Source: Labia minor (lineage: Eukaryota > Arthropoda > Insecta > Dermaptera > Spongiphoridae). From it: 64,000 bases of DNA. Location: NCBI GenBank assembly GCA_963082975.1, contig OY720350.1, positions 47,446,734-47,510,733 on the forward strand, in the 5' to 3' direction. This document shows, one piece after another, positions 1 through 12,459 of the stretch (within the stretch, counting starts at the first letter, position 1; each line of letters begins with the position of its first letter). The notes under the pieces are model-generated. The model had not been told where the DNA came from. It worked only from the letters and a program-made list of their open reading frames with translations, and searched no databases. The position numbers were made by a program, and so were the translations under genes.

Positions 1-380
1 ATAATCCACACTGAGAAAATTTGAGAATTTTTTTCAAAAACATTTATTAATTTAATGAACTAGAAAATAAATTCTTCTTCAAGGTTCTTTTTATTTATTC
101 TCATTCGATTATTATCTCATGAGAATGAGGTGGGATTCCTGTCGAAATTTAAAGAAATTTTACATATCTAATTTTCTATTTTGTTATTATTATTATTATT
201 ATTACGATTATTTTACTCACTTGCTGCTCTCTTTTGTTTAGTTCTAATGAATTTATCATTATTTTAATGAAATTTGATACAATGAAAACTTATATGATAA
301 TAAAGAAGAAAGTCTATTTCTGTTTTTTATTTTTTTTTTATTTTTGTTTTTGTTAATTGTTTTTTGTTGTTGGCTCTTGT
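1..380. other. AT-rich intergenic stretch
   Basis: Low-complexity AT-rich sequence with TTA and poly-T runs. I see no coding frame, repeat family or RNA gene. Confidence 0.6.
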
Positions 381-640
381 ATATGGTTGATTGTCTCCGG
401 GACCAGCTGTCGTTTCTGAATTGGGTCACAATTCCAAGGACAGTCCATTTGCATAGGTGTTTGTCGGTTTATGTTCGTTAACCGCCTGCATATAAAGAGA
501 AGAAAGAAGGAAGGTGATCTGCCCGAGGGCTCGTCAATTCCCTTGCGCAATCCGACCTGGATGGGTTACGTAATGGGCGGAGTCGAGGGTTGATTACCAT
601 CCAAAACACACAGCGCCCAAATGGCTATAATTAATAGCAA
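381..640. promoter_or_regulatory. GC-richer island with TATA-like box, no gene attached
   Basis: Base composition rises clearly above the surrounding AT-rich DNA. A TATAAAG lies at 491-497 on the + strand. The cuticle gene promoters in this window look similar (a GC-richer block of 100-200 bp ending in a TATA box), but no start codon followed by a splice donor or long frame was found downstream. It could be an enhancer, an orphan promoter or the promoter of a gene whose exon I cannot see. Confidence 0.3.
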
Positions 641-2020
641 TCGATTCTTTTATCAGTCTACTTGCATCATTTGGCTGGCTTGCTATTCGATGTACAAATC
701 ACAAAGTAAAAAAAATTCAAGGTAGAATTTCAACTGCACTTTCTTGTAGGATTCTATCAGGGAATCCGTCAGCCAATCGACAAGACGATTTTCATCAAAT
801 TTTTTCATTCATTGCAATTCCTCGTGACAAATACAACATCAAATTGAATTAAATTTAATTTTTGTTGTATAGTTTATACTTTGATAACGAAATCGTGCAT
901 CTCTGGCTAATTTTACTAATTTTATTTTCAACTTTACCATTAAAATCATAGGTTGTATAATAAATTAGAGAAAAATAGTCATAAAAAAGGATAATAACAA
1001 ATTTAATGAATAAAAAAATATTTTTTTATTAACTTTAAGAAAGAAATTAAATTAAATAAAATAATCTCTATTTTATTTAAATCAATTTTTATCTAAAAAA
1101 TAAAAATCTTTTACAAATTCAGATTATATTATTAATCATTATTAATGTATTAATTCAGACAAATTTCTCATTTTTTTAAAATAATTTTCTTTTAAATCAT
1201 AACCCTATTTAAATTTAAGTAAATCATATTTTACTGAAAACTACATAATGGTATATGAATGAAATAGAATTTATAGAATATTCTCTAAATCATATAAATA
1301 AAACAAAAAATAATATCTTTTTTATAATTAAAAATTAATTTTAAAATATTCATCAAATTAAATCCTAGTTTTATTTAAATCAGTCTAATATATCAGCCCT
1401 TTTTGAAATTTCACTAAATATTTAATAACTAATACACCAGTTAGTATTATAATAAATAATTACATCAAAATATAAGTAAAATATTATTTTTTTAATTGAC
1501 CTATACCCAACGATAAAAAGTCTATAATATCCTGGATAAATTTTTGCTTTATTGATTTATTAAATTTTAAGTATTAGTATTATTAGTATATATATTATTA
1601 TTAGTATATATTTTTATTTAAATAAATGGAGAAATAAATATTTTTATTAAAAAATGCGAATAATTAGTGAATTTGTTAAGAATTTTGAAAATGAATCACT
1701 ATTAATCATTCGTTATATAAATAATCAAGAAATTGGTATCTAAATTTCTTTTAACAGTGCTGTAATATATAAATATAAAAAATAACATACTTCAAATAAA
1801 AAAAAAATCTCGAGATTCGTGAGAAAATTTAAGATTTATTGGATATATTAAATATTATTTTTTTTTTTTTTTGTAAATAATTATTAAATAAGAAGTTGGA
1901 ATATTTCTTCTGTTAATTAATTCTAATATATTTGGTTAATGTTATTTATTCCTAGGAATAATCCCGATCGAATAGCATTATTTTAGATCCGCTTCAGATT
2001 GCTAAAGGGAAACGACGAGG
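641..2020. other. AT-rich intergenic stretch
   Basis: Very AT-rich with short homopolymers and TA-rich tracts. No coding frame or known repeat seen. Confidence 0.6.
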
Positions 2021-2580
2021 TTAAATGAATCAGAGCAGCAGCATTGCACTACACACAAACACAAACCCAGTGAACAACCAACACTCCCAAGACACACCCA
2101 TAATTTATGAATATGTTAGGTATTACGATCACGCTCTCACACTCGGACGCTTACCTAGGAAAATGCCCTTTTTTTTATTTATGACCCCCATTATGCAACC
2201 CTCCCTCCTCCCTGAACAGAGAAGGTCACCATCTAACCACTCCCTCTCCCCCGTTTTAGATTGAATTTTATTTTTTATTATTATAATTATTATATTATTT
2301 ATCGTTTGTGGTATGGTAAGTGGTGGTTTTCTGTTACGTTGTCAGACAGAAGACTGGAGGACTTCTGCGTGGTTTGCTGCGTTTGGTCCTGGTTTTATCT
2401 GCTAAGGGAGACCTTTGTGCCCCACCCAGGTCGGCGAAAGGGGACTGGACTTTGGACAGAGTCAGTAGGGAAGGGGGAGGGAGTACGCTTGCCTGAACGC
2501 TTTATAAGCTGCCCTCGGAATGTAGAGAACCATTTCGTCCCAACCTTCAAACTTCGCTGAATCACTGTGAAGGGAAACCA
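2021..2580. promoter_or_regulatory. GC-richer island, possible cis-regulatory module
   Basis: A block of unusually high GC for this window, especially 2330-2580, including G-rich runs near 2470. TTATAA at 2502-2507 reads as a TATA-like box on either strand. Open frames of 79 and 99 codons cross it, but their translations are low in structure and match nothing I recognise, so I do not call a gene. Confidence 0.3.
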
Positions 2581-5348
2581 ATCAGACCACCCATTCTTTC
2601 ATTAATGCAATGATCCTTTTTTTTTCTATCTTCTTACTACTAAATAAACTTAATCATCTCCATCGAAAATAATAGAATATTTCTATTAATTTTTTTTTTA
2701 CTTTATTATACGTTACCAATTTTAATTGAAATATTCTATGTGAAGAAATTTAAACTTGATACTTAGTTAAATCATTTATTAAATTTTACAATAATTAATA
2801 ATCTTTAAATTGTTTCAATTTTCTCCATAAAAACTAATATGGTCTATATTTTTAGATTTTCTATAAACTACCTCAAAAAATTAATTTACATTATAGGAAT
2901 TTAAATATTTCAAAATTGTGATTTGTTAAATGCTAATAATAATTCATAATAATGCTATTTTCTTCGAAATTTTATTTTATTTTAGTCTAATAAATTATTT
3001 TTTTTAAAATATAGATTTAAAAAAATTATTAAAATAATGTTTAAAAGTAATTTTTCTTTTTTTTTGATGGTTATAAATTATTATAAAAAACAAAAATGTT
3101 TTCTTCTATATTAAAAAGTTAATGATAATTATAAACTGATATAGGTTGTGTTATGTTGAATGGTTTATAAAAAAACATTTATTTTCATTATATTTAAATG
3201 ATCCTTCAAAATTTAAATAACACATATTTTCTAAAAATTATGGTTCTTACAATTATCTGATATTTAAAATTTTTCAAAATCGGAATTATGATTTTTTTAT
3301 TAATTTCAACTGGACGAGGTCGCATATTTACTTGAATTAATATTATATTATTTTTAATTTAAGTGTATTGAAAAGATTTTAAGAGAAATTTATAATTATA
3401 ACGTTTTTTTTATAAAATCCATAATTTAATTTAAATATAATATAATAATATCCATTTTAAATAAAATAAGAAATTTTAAATAATTATGTGTATTATTAGT
3501 AATATTTTATTAGTTTACACAAAAATCATAATATATATATATATAATATAATATTTCCCTTCATATCAAATATAATTAAAAATCAAATCGCCTTGTATAT
3601 CCGCAACCAGTTTAACGAGGCTGTTGGTTATAATGTCTACATTTTAGGGTATTGCAGAGATTTATAATTATTTATGACATCCCTTTTTTTTATTTCGGTT
3701 ATTATACCATCATTAAAAAAAGCTTTAATAAGAGATAAAAAAAATATACTTATTAATTGTAATTAGCAGTTGGTATTTTAAAATATTTCAAGGATGCCTA
3801 CGATCAAAGTTATTAATTTCATGATAAATATTAAAATTATTTAAATTTTCATAAAAATTACACATTTTAAAAAATCATTCTACTGAAATTGACATAAATA
3901 TTACAGATAATTTTGAAAAACTTATAATTTATTAATATGAAAAATTATAAAAAATCATTAAAGGGATTTTTATTAAGAAACCACATATTTGTATAATTTA
4001 TTTTATTTAGTAAAATAAATGTACATTTATTATAAAAAAATATGTGGTGTATTAATAAAATACCTTTACTAATCATAAAAATCACAAAAGTTTTAATAAA
4101 TATATAAAAAATCATCTGTATTATTCTTATATCATTATTTGTTAGACATAAAATAACTGCCTTAATATTTTTTTTTTAATTTTAATTTTATATCTATTTA
4201 TCATCACAAAAAAATAAATAGTGAAATAATGAATTCAAAAATATTTATTTTGAATTTAATTAAGATATCATAAATATTTGGGGATCTAAATAGAAAGAGA
4301 AAAAAAGTGAAACGTACCACTAAATTATATTTATTTCTAAAGAATCATCCATATTATTCCCTATTCTCAAGCAAGCCATTCAATACTTGTTCTTCTCCAA
4401 ATCCCTTATACTACGTCTGCCCACCTTCTTTTTGGTGAACTCAACGGTTGTTTTCTAATTTAGCCAATTCCCCCATTAGCCAATCTTAATTAATAATTAA
4501 TTAATTTAAAACTATCAAAGTTTCTTAGTTTGTCTCTATTTCATTATAATTAAATTTCTCAAAATTATTTAAAAATGTGAGCTATTAATATATATAATGT
4601 TAAATAAGTGTCGAATTCTAATTTTTGAATTGATTGATTGAATTACTTTCTATTTTTATTCATAAAAACTATTCATAAATAAAATTAATGTCAATTCTCC
4701 TTTGTTACTGCCTGTAAGTTTTTATTAATTTCAAAGTCTATCATATTTTTTCCAATTTTTTTATTCATGGCCGATATTCTCAATATTTGAGTTGATTATC
4801 TTAATAAACTAAACATTAAATTATATAAATGTTATATTTATATATGTATATCTAATTTATTTAAAATTTAATTTCAAACTTCAACTATTTCATGAATACT
4901 AGAGCAAGGTCTCAGCCTAGTTTACTCGAAGATTTGTTAAAATATATATAAATGGTTGTCTGTTTATGTAATTTTATGTCACCGGACGGATGGATTAATC
5001 TCTTTAAAAATTAAAGAAATAAATCAATTTCAAACTATAAAAAATCTATTTACATTTAATTGATTTAATAATAATATATTAGTTTGTTTGGATTACATTA
5101 GCATTAATCTTTATTGAATATCTTTAAAATATAAATTTCTTTAATATTTTATTTTTATAATTAATCGACTTTTATTAAAATTCCAACACCATATAAGCCT
5201 GGGAAGCTAGTCATTAAGATTTTAGAGAACTGGTTTTTATTTTTGAAAATGAATTTAAAAAAAAACAAACTAAATAGCTTAACTAAAAAATTATTTTATA
5301 AATTAAAGCGCAATTCTCTCAACAATTTTAATATTATGTATTTAGTTA
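2581..5348. other. AT-rich intergenic stretch with one foldback
   Basis: About 2.8 kb of AT-rich sequence. Apart from the foldback at 3957-4072 I see no coding frame or recognised repeat. Confidence 0.55.
3957..4072. repeat. Imperfect foldback repeat
   Basis: The left arm begins near 3960 (GGGATTTTTATTAAG, then CCACATATTTGTATAAT) and is repeated in inverted orientation at about 4030-4070 (ATATGTGGTGTATTAATAAA). Arms are roughly 40 bp and imperfect, with a short AT-rich loop. It is probably a decayed palindromic MITE. Confidence 0.5.
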
Positions 5349-5350
5349 TA

Positions 5351-5867
5351 CGAGGGGAGGTCACTAAGTCCGTGACTTTTTGAATTTCCCGTCTCTTAAC
5401 TGAAATGGCAACACTGCTACCGCCAGCAGTCAACTATCAGCTTACTCCTGTCGAAAGGAGCCAGCTCAGTCTTTAAGTTTTTGCTTAGATAGCAGACTAT
5501 CCCGTGATTGGAGAAGAAAATGGAAAAAAGTGAATTTCCATGAAAATCCATGAATTGGGATACGAATTGCTCCCTCATCCGCCTTATTCTCCATATTTAG
5601 CCCCGAATGAGTATCTGTTGTTTCCAAACCTGAAGAAACGCCTGGGTGTGGAAAGAGATTTGACTCCAATGATGATATCATCTCACAAACAAATCTATTT
5701 TGATGTCCTCGGCAAATCTTATTTTTTGAAAGTGATAAAAAAAATTGGACAAACGTTGGACGAAGTGTAAAGATCACAAAGAAGTCTACGTTGAAAAATA
5801 AAATATTTTTTTATCAAAAAAACATGTGCTTCACTCAAAAAGTCACGGACTTATTGACCTGACCTCG
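5351..5867 (+). mobile_element. Internally deleted mariner element (copy 1)
   Basis: Terminal inverted repeats of about 30 bp face each other: CGAGGGGAGGTCACTAAGTC on the left, and the same motif inverted on the right ending GACCTCG. TA lies directly outside both ends (5349-5350 and 5868-5869), the target duplication expected of the mariner/Tc1 superfamily. At 517 bp it is well short of the usual 1.3 kb, so most of the transposase gene is missing. A second copy in opposite orientation is at 59477-59958. Confidence 0.85.
5540..5770 (+). pseudogene. Mariner transposase C-terminal fragment
   Basis: A 76-codon frame inside the mariner copy. It carries the C-terminal catalytic signature of mariner transposases, read here as HPPYSPYLAPNEYLLFPNLK. 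The family consensus is YSPDLAPSDY, in which the last Asp is the third catalytic acid of the DD34D triad. Here that Asp is Glu and the Asp of SPD is Tyr, so the fragment is not expected to be active. The first two catalytic Asp residues lie in the deleted part. The fragment ends a few codons before the 3' inverted repeat. Confidence 0.8.
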
Positions 5868-5869
5868 TA

Positions 5870-7495
5870 TATTTCAAAAGAATTTATATTTTAAATATAT
5901 TTTTCTCATCATTATAAATAAAATAATAAAAATATCACGCATGACTAAAATAGGTCTTATTCCTAGACTAAAAAAGTACATAATTGTCAGCAACTGATTA
6001 AATAATTATTCACAAGTGCAAAATTATTTTGTTATTATTATCTCATTATTACTTGGAATCTATTAAATAGGTTGTCTAAAATTAGGTTTCTTGGCAAATT
6101 GCATATAGGTATATTCGTATATATATATAATATAATAATAATACACCTATAAAAAAATATAATATTGGCTAATAGGGCAAATGATTAGGTATTTTGAAAA
6201 TCCAATGAGTGTATGGATTTAAAAAAAGCAATTATAATACTTTTTTTAAATATCTATATATAGCAATTATTATATGACATAATTAATATAAAAACCATGA
6301 ATAAAAATATATTATTAATAATAAACTCAATCTCCAAGTCATTAATAAATAATAATTAGTTGATATATAAGGCAATATGTATTATATATAAATTAAGAAT
6401 AGATGATATATAGTTCGTATCCTTGAAAAATACGATTAAATTGTGAGTTTTCATGACGAGGGTTGCATATCTTTAGGATATAATTTTTTTTTACTGCCCG
6501 TTGATTGCTTCATCTTTTAATGTCCACCAGACAAGGACTAAATAAACATACCAAGGGCAGTTAATTCTGTAATTGAAATCGAAATAATATTTATGTTAGT
6601 TACATTTATTTAGGTCGTTTTGACTGTTGATGACTTTTAACCCGCCCCTCCTTAAAAGCTATCCATTGAAAAACTATCAAGCGATAATAACAAAATTAAA
6701 TGACCTAGGACAATGAATTTTCTTTTCATAATTCTCTCATGCAACACAAAAATAAATAACGAATTATAAATGAGATTATAATTATAAGATATATGAAATA
6801 AGGTCACATAATGCTTAAATACTATCCTTTCATGCCTTCAAAAATGTCTCCTCTCCTATATTCAAGTAAAAATCAGAGTTAATAAAATTTTAAATCTTGA
6901 AGGACAAATTTTATTCTAAGCAATGTAATTATGTATTAACACATTAAAAAGTCATATTTAATGGGAGCTCTTAATCGAAGTCGAAAAATAATTTCGACAA
7001 GATGCTGCCCCCATATGATTGTTTGCTCTGATAAATATTAGTTTATTATGAAATAATAATTTAAATAACGTTCAAAAATTAAATATTTTTTGTGAGTGTT
7101 ATATTGTGTAAATTATCGAAAAAAAATTATGAAAAGATTATACTTTTTTAAAAATTTTAAATAATTAAAAAATTTTTGTTGGAAATAAGAATTTTAATTA
7201 TTATAGATATATAATTAATTTAGTGAATTCATTTTTATCAATTAATATACGTAAAAAATCAATTAAATTCTAAAATTGATAAAATTTGAGGGGAAAAAAA
7301 ATACTATAACCTAATGTTTATTGTCTTGGTCTGTTATTAAAAGAGATCGAACCTTGTTCAATAATTGTTCATATAATTTATAATTTAATAAAAACCATAT
7401 TTAATAAAATATAATAAATATAAAATTACAAAAAGATTCTAAATAATTACAATTTTTAAATCAGACAAATACTAAAAATAATGTTTAAATTTCTT
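5870..7495. other. AT-rich intergenic stretch
   Basis: AT-rich, with a TA microsatellite near 6120. No gene or recognised repeat seen. Confidence 0.55.
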
Positions 7496-7660
7496 GGCTT
7501 GTTTTAAAAATTCGTCTTTTGTTCCTTCACTCAAATTTTGGAGTTTGTGATATAACATAAGTTTCATGGTGATATATCTGGCGAATTCGGTAGATGTTTA
7601 ACGATATTGGTCGAGTTTTTGCCGAATAATGAAAGCCTTGGTGTACAAATCAAAAATGAT
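7496..7660 (-). pseudogene. Possible mariner-superfamily transposase relic
   Basis: Read on the minus strand, one frame gives a segment like FIIRQKLDQ and an adjacent frame gives KHLPNSPDISP, followed by a segment like LSEGTKDEF. This order resembles the region around the third catalytic Asp of mariner-type transposases (xPPYSPDLAP, then a basic LKG stretch). Several frame changes separate the pieces. No terminal repeats were found. It is a different lineage from the copy at 5351-5867. Confidence 0.35.
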
Positions 7661-7706
7661 GCAAATGATATCACCCAAACTAGGCATAGTGTTCCAATAA
7701 AATTCA

Positions 7707-8515
7707 TTGTTAATTATTGGATCTTCTCTCGAATATTATCTCAATGAAATTACGACCATATGCAGAGGAAATATTTGGAGAATATCAGTGCGGGTTCAGG
7801 CCAAACCGATCATCTGTAGGCCAGATATTCTCATTAAGGCAGATATTACAAAAAAAAAACGCGAATTCAATATCTCTGTTCACCAAATTTTTGTAGATTT
7901 TACAAAAGCATATGATTCAATAGACCGGGGAAAAACTTTTTCACTTCTTGATCTTAATGGGAATTCCAAAAAATCTAGTAAGTATTGAATCATACGTACT
8001 AGATTTTTACTAGATAAATTTGTCTAGTTCTGGAATATGTAATTAGACAAATTGGGGAAAAATCAAACGGAATAGAATTAAACAAAAAAATTTTAGTATT
8101 AGGTTTCGCAGACGACTTAAATATAATAGGAGATTCGGCAAATGTAATTAAAGATAGCGTAGAAAAATTAATCGAAGCAGGAAAAGAGGTGGGCCTGGAA
8201 ATAAATATTGCTAAGACAAAGTATTTAGTAACAGAGAGGAATAGTATTAACACACAAAGTCTTAACATACAAAATATAGAATTTCAAAATGTAGAAAAAT
8301 TTAAATACTTAGGTTCTATAATAACGAAAGATAATAATATTCGAGAAGAGTTTAAAGCGAGGTAACAATCGAGAAGCGCCAAAATTATTATCAAATGGGA
8401 TAAAAATTAAAATATATAAAACAATTATTTTACCGGTTGTATTATATGGGTGTGAGGCATGGTCTATGACCTTAGGAGACGAGAATAGATTTAGAGTATT
8501 TAAAGTTAAATGATT
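7707..8515 (+). mobile_element. LINE (non-LTR retrotransposon) reverse transcriptase relic
   Basis: Frames in this stretch read as parts of a non-LTR reverse transcriptase in the right order: FVDFTKAYDSIDR (RT block around the first catalytic Asp, about 7890-7925), GIPKNLVS in a second frame, LGFADDLNIIGDS (the FADD catalytic box, about 8100-8138), INIAKTKYLV and KFKYLGSIIT (downstream RT blocks), then LPVVLYGCEAWSM near 8430-8465. At least two frame changes and an in-frame stop make it non-functional. The element is truncated at both ends. Its 3' part matches the minus-strand fragment at 62990-63165. Confidence 0.8.
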
Positions 8516-8519
8516 TATT

Positions 8520-9180
8520 ATTTCATTTATTTATTTTTCTTTCTCTCCCTAAATTGGAGCTTCGAATAGGTTTATATTTACTATGAAAATAAATCCAAAT
8601 TTACAATAATAAATAAACATATTTTTTTACCTTGGTCGTTTTATCATTTATAATAACCCCTTCCATATCACATAAAATAAATTTATTTGGTCTGTTCCTT
8701 AAATTGTTTAATACTCCAAATTTGTCAAGTAATTTTCATTTTTTTTTTTTACATTTATTTGTTGAAAAATTGTCATTTTATAATGTTGGATACTCTTTAT
8801 TACATATGAAAAATATTTCGCTTTTAGCAATTGGCAACCCTATCTATAATACGCTCCATATAAGTTTTATTCAAGTGATTGTTGTGAAACTATGTAACCA
8901 TTTTTTCTTAATTAAGCATAATCCATTCATCCATTCTATCCACGTTAAAATGAAGGTTAACGATAATAACCTAGCCAGAGACTTGAAAAATTGAATACAA
9001 ATGGATTAATCTATTTTTCATTTATATATATATATATATACATTCATTGTTTGTTGTTTTTTTTTTGTACTTTTTGAAAAAGGACGGACTCGGGGAATGC
9101 TTTTTTTATTATTCTTTTTATTTATTGTAGATTGCACTTTAATCCTTTTTCAATTATAATGGTTTTTGTTCTAAATATCA
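8520..9180. other. AT-rich intergenic stretch
   Basis: AT-rich. A 120-codon open frame crosses it but is composed mainly of Phe, Leu, Ile, Asn and His, as expected of chance translation of such DNA. No repeat recognised. Confidence 0.5.
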
Positions 9181-9560
9181 TTTCGAATTGAAATTGAAAA
9201 TTTTTGTTTGCCAAGTCGAAGGATAAGAAGGCGAAAGAGGTTCCTTATATGTCGAGGTGGTGTGTTGTGGATGCTAATGGCTTGTTGAAAAGGCGAGCAA
9301 TTAGCAGTTTACAGCCAAACCGTCGAAACTGGAGCGACGTTGCACAATGTACGTGTCTTGCATGCGGACAACAACGTTAGTCCACGCCACTGCAGGAAGA
9401 CGACATCAACAACGCATAAGGCGCATTGGACAACCGCCCGGCGAAAGTGTCCATCGACAGCCGCTGCCAAAACAATTCGTCTCCTACTCCTACTCCTTCT
9501 CCCTTTTACTTCCCACCTCCTACATCATAACAAACTACTACAACAACAACAACATCAAAT
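9181..9560. other. GC-richer island with unexplained open frame
   Basis: Composition is clearly GC-richer than its flanks from about 9200 to 9500. One + frame stays open for about 60 codons from roughly 9200, includes the peptide WCVVDANGLLKRRAISS, and ends at a TAG near 9378. I do not recognise it. Two overlapping frames continue into a CT-rich then CAA-rich tract. It could be a decayed exon, a non-coding exon or a regulatory island. I see no splice context that decides this. Confidence 0.3.
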
Positions 9561-10132
9561 GCAAAATAAAATAAATCTTCAATTAATTCAATATAATAAA
9601 TATAAAATATCTGTAGATATAATACAACAATTTTCTACCTAATTAATATTTTTTTTCCAAATTATGATTACTATACTATTTATTATTTATTATGTCTTGT
9701 AGAAGAGAAGTTCGACTAATAAATTTCCAAATAATGTTTCTTTTTCATTTCAAACCATATATTTTATTTCATTTTGTCTTTTTTGGAAGACTAAATCTTC
9801 ATTAAATTGAATAGTAAATTGCTGATTTTATTCTAATTTTATTGAAATTAATTAATTTATCAATTACTTTCATCTTTATATTTATTGTTGTTTTTTCATA
9901 TTAATGTATGACAACTTCTTGAAAAAACTTGATTAATTGATGTACTTAACAACGAAATTTAATAAGCAGAGGTCGAGATTTGGTGTGTGTTATGGGACTT
10001 AAGAACGAGGTTTCAAACCTCATTAAGTTCACAAATAAATATAAATGCGAAGGTTGACTAAATGCGCAGGAATCCCAATGGTTAATAAAAAATATAACCA
10101 TTTTATATTCCAGCTGAAGTATTGCATAGAGT
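9561..10132. other. AT-rich intergenic stretch
   Basis: AT-rich with poly-T and poly-A runs. Nothing recognised. Confidence 0.55.
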
Positions 10133-10500
10133 TATCTTATCTTATTATCCTAACAAAAATTATATATATATATATTTGTATATTATATGTTTGTATATTT
10201 TTGAATTAATTTATTAATTAACTGCTTGAAGGATTTTTTTGAAATTTACACCATAGATAATATTTTAAAGACAAATCGATCCGTATTGATTTCAGCCTGG
10301 AGAAAAATCATCTTTAATTTTTTCTTAATGTAAATTTAAATACGTCATCCATATTTGCCTTTTGCCATTCTTTTTTAATTGAAAATATTTTTTTATATTT
10401 AAAATTTTTAATTTTTTATTTAATTTCAAAATAAAATAAAAATATTTATTTTAATAATATTTAGAATCAAATTACGAAATATATTTATGAATCTTTCACC
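10133..10500 (+). repeat. AT-rich interspersed repeat, family C (copy 1)
   Basis: Shares an ordered set of motifs with 50715-51105 and 61337-61720: a TA microsatellite, GAAATTTACACCATAGATAA, AAATCGATCCGTATTGATTT, AAAATCATCTTTAATTTTTT and a TACGTCATCC block. This copy is the most diverged of the three. Its central block resembles the 3' half of family B, so B and C appear related. Confidence 0.6.
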
Positions 10501-11191
10501 AAAAAAAAATCTAAAAGTAATCTTTATTTGTCTTGCAAAGATTGTAAGTTTATTTATGATATTTTAAAAACAATTTTTTAATCTGTTTTGTCGTTTAATT
10601 TTTTGTTAATTCTTATAAATTTTTATTAATTAATTTTATATGTTTTTTTTTTAATCTTCTATTTTCGCGTTTATATTTTATTAATTTACTAATTTAAATT
10701 TATTTATTCAGTGTTTTTTTATTAATTAATTTTTCGATAGTTTTATAATTTTTAATATTTTTTAACTAAAATATTATTTATTATCATTATTTATTATTAT
10801 TGAGGAGTCCCAGTTCCATTCATTTTAATCATATTGATGCATTTAATATTTAATAATTGTAATAAATAATTAAAGAATTATATATCAATATTCTTTAAAA
10901 GGTCAAGGGATAGCTTAGTGTTCCAGCTACTTTTTGAGCTGGAAACTCACAGACATTTTATATATAATTAATATATAATTCTCAAAACTAAAAAAAGTTA
11001 ATATGATAAAAATAATACATAATACTTAATTAAATACTCATATCTTTAATAAGTATCAGGAAAGGTTTGAATTGGTAATCTTCTTCTCTTCCTTGATATT
11101 TGCCAAAGTTGCATTTGTTCAGTTGCATTTGTTCATTTGTATTTGATTATTTTATTGACTATTTCTAATTTGTTTGGGACAATTTTTTTTT
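10501..11191. other. AT-rich intergenic stretch
   Basis: AT-rich. A small hairpin (TTCCAGCT ... AGCTGGAA) lies near 10921-10944. No gene seen. Confidence 0.5.
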
Positions 11192-11780
11192 ACTTTCTCG
11201 CCAGAGATAGTATTGCGATCACAAAAATTTTCGATGTTGAGATTTTGATGTTTTTATATGTTTTGAAGGTTCCTGAATCATTTTCACTAAGGTTGAGAAA
11301 AATGTCTGTGTGTGTGTATGTATGTAACCAAGATTACGCAAATGCTGTTTGAGATAGAATGATGAAATTTGATATATGGGCATTATTCAAAATTCATAGT
11401 TTTCTATCAACTTTTGAGAAATGTAGCTCAACCGGAAGAGGGTCATTACCTATAACCTTTTGATTTTTTAAAGTGACCGTAAAAATAAAGATATATGTTT
11501 GATAATTTTTCACATGATTAGAAATTGTATAAAACTGCTATATATAGAATTTCAGCTTGATTGAATCGCTGAAAGTACCAGAATTAATTTTTAACACTGC
11601 AAATCTCACGCGCCAGCACGTGACGTGGTGCCATCAACAAAGACCCAAACAAGCACTGGTTTAATAAATATTATTTATTAATTTTAATTTATAATTTAAT
11701 TTAATTTAATTTAAATTAATATATCTTATTTAATCCAATTCAAATTTGCGAGATAGTCGAGTGGAGACACTCCAGATTTT
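11192..11780 (+). mobile_element. Helentron-like non-autonomous element, family A (copy A1)
   Basis: Near full-length copy, 589 bp. The 5' end reads ACTTTCTCGCCAGAGATAGT (family form ACTATCTCGCC). Near the 3' end is the inverse, GCGAGATAGTC, followed by a hairpin (TGGAG, loop, CTCCA) and AGATTTT. A GTGTGTGTATG microsatellite sits about 120 bp inside the 5' end. Short inverted repeats set inside the termini, a 3' hairpin and an internal microsatellite are the layout known for Helentron-derived HINE/DINE-1 elements. No coding capacity. It ends about 185 bp upstream of the TATA box of the cuticle gene at 12008. Confidence 0.75.
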
Positions 11781-11965
11781 TGAAGATATATTTAAGTGGG
11801 GGGTTATTTTTCGGAAATCCCCGATAAATAATATTTGTGTTCCTATATTAGTAATACAGTCGTTGATCAATCAGTTCCGTTTCCAGAGCATTTCTCCACC
11901 TCCCTCCATTCCTCCAGCCCATCATGCAGTCAACTCTCGCATTGGAAAGTGGATGATCCTCCAAC

Positions 11966-11973
11966 CTATAAGA
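11966..11973 (+). promoter_or_regulatory. TATA box of cuticle gene 1
   Basis: CTATAAGA lies 42 bp before the start codon. With the usual 30 bp spacing, transcription would start near 11996-11999, giving a very short leader. The other four cuticle genes here have TATA boxes 44-80 bp before their ATG. Confidence 0.6.
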
Positions 11974-12007
11974 ACGCCTCTTCTTCTACCCTGTCCATTG
12001 AGCCACA

Positions 12008-12328
12008 ATGCGTTTTATCGTCAGTGTCTTTGTCTTGGCGTGTGTTTGTCTGCTGGCAAATGCCGGGGTGGTGCCAGTGCCTGCTGCCGTACCCGTCGTC
12101 GATCCGAATTATGACCCTCGGCCACAATATCAATTCGCCTATCGGGTACATGATACTTTGACCGGTGACGCTAAAACTCAACATGAACTACGAGACGGCG
12201 ATGTCGTTCAAGGGAGTTACAGTTTAGTGGAAGCCGATGGCACGCTTCGAGTTGTGCGTTACACAGCGGACCCCGTCAATGGGTTTAACGCTGTCGTTGA
12301 ACGTGGACCACCGGTAGCCGGTCGATGA
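12008..12328 (+). CDS. RR-2 cuticular protein, single exon (gene 1)
   Basis: A 106-residue secreted structural protein of the cuticle. Residues 1-19 ([19 protein letters not shown]) form a clear signal peptide. A short Val/Pro/Ala linker follows, then an RR-2 chitin-binding domain (chitin_bind_4 family) at about 41-100, with [34 protein letters not shown] and [13 protein letters not shown]. The protein stops six residues after the domain and lacks the Ala-Ala-Pro tails of its neighbours. RR-2 proteins bind chitin fibres and are typical of hard cuticle. The ATG is the first in the frame and begins the signal peptide directly. Unlike the other four genes it has no intron after the first codons. 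The polyadenylation signal AATAAA is at 12453-12458. Chitin binding is family knowledge; timing and tissue cannot be read here. Confidence 0.95.
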   Translation: MRFIVSVFVLACVCLLANAGVVPVPAAVPVVDPNYDPRPQYQFAYRVHDTLTGDAKTQHELRDGDVVQGSYSLVEADGTLRVVRYTADPVNGFNAVVERGPPVAGR

Positions 12329-12459
12329 GCTTCTCCCACCATGGACACTATGGACACTCCTTTGTTATTTATCTCCTTGTCTTTCTTTTTGTGTTTTTAC
12401 ATCCCAAATTATACGGGATTTGTCAAAAAACATGTTGTTAATGTTATTGTTTAATAAAA

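Noticed and set aside
5466-5777. 103-codon minus-strand frame
   Set aside because: Antisense shadow of the mariner transposase fragment.
11746-12184. Three overlapping frames around cuticle gene 1
   Set aside because: Shadows of the RR-2 gene and its promoter; no domain or signal peptide.
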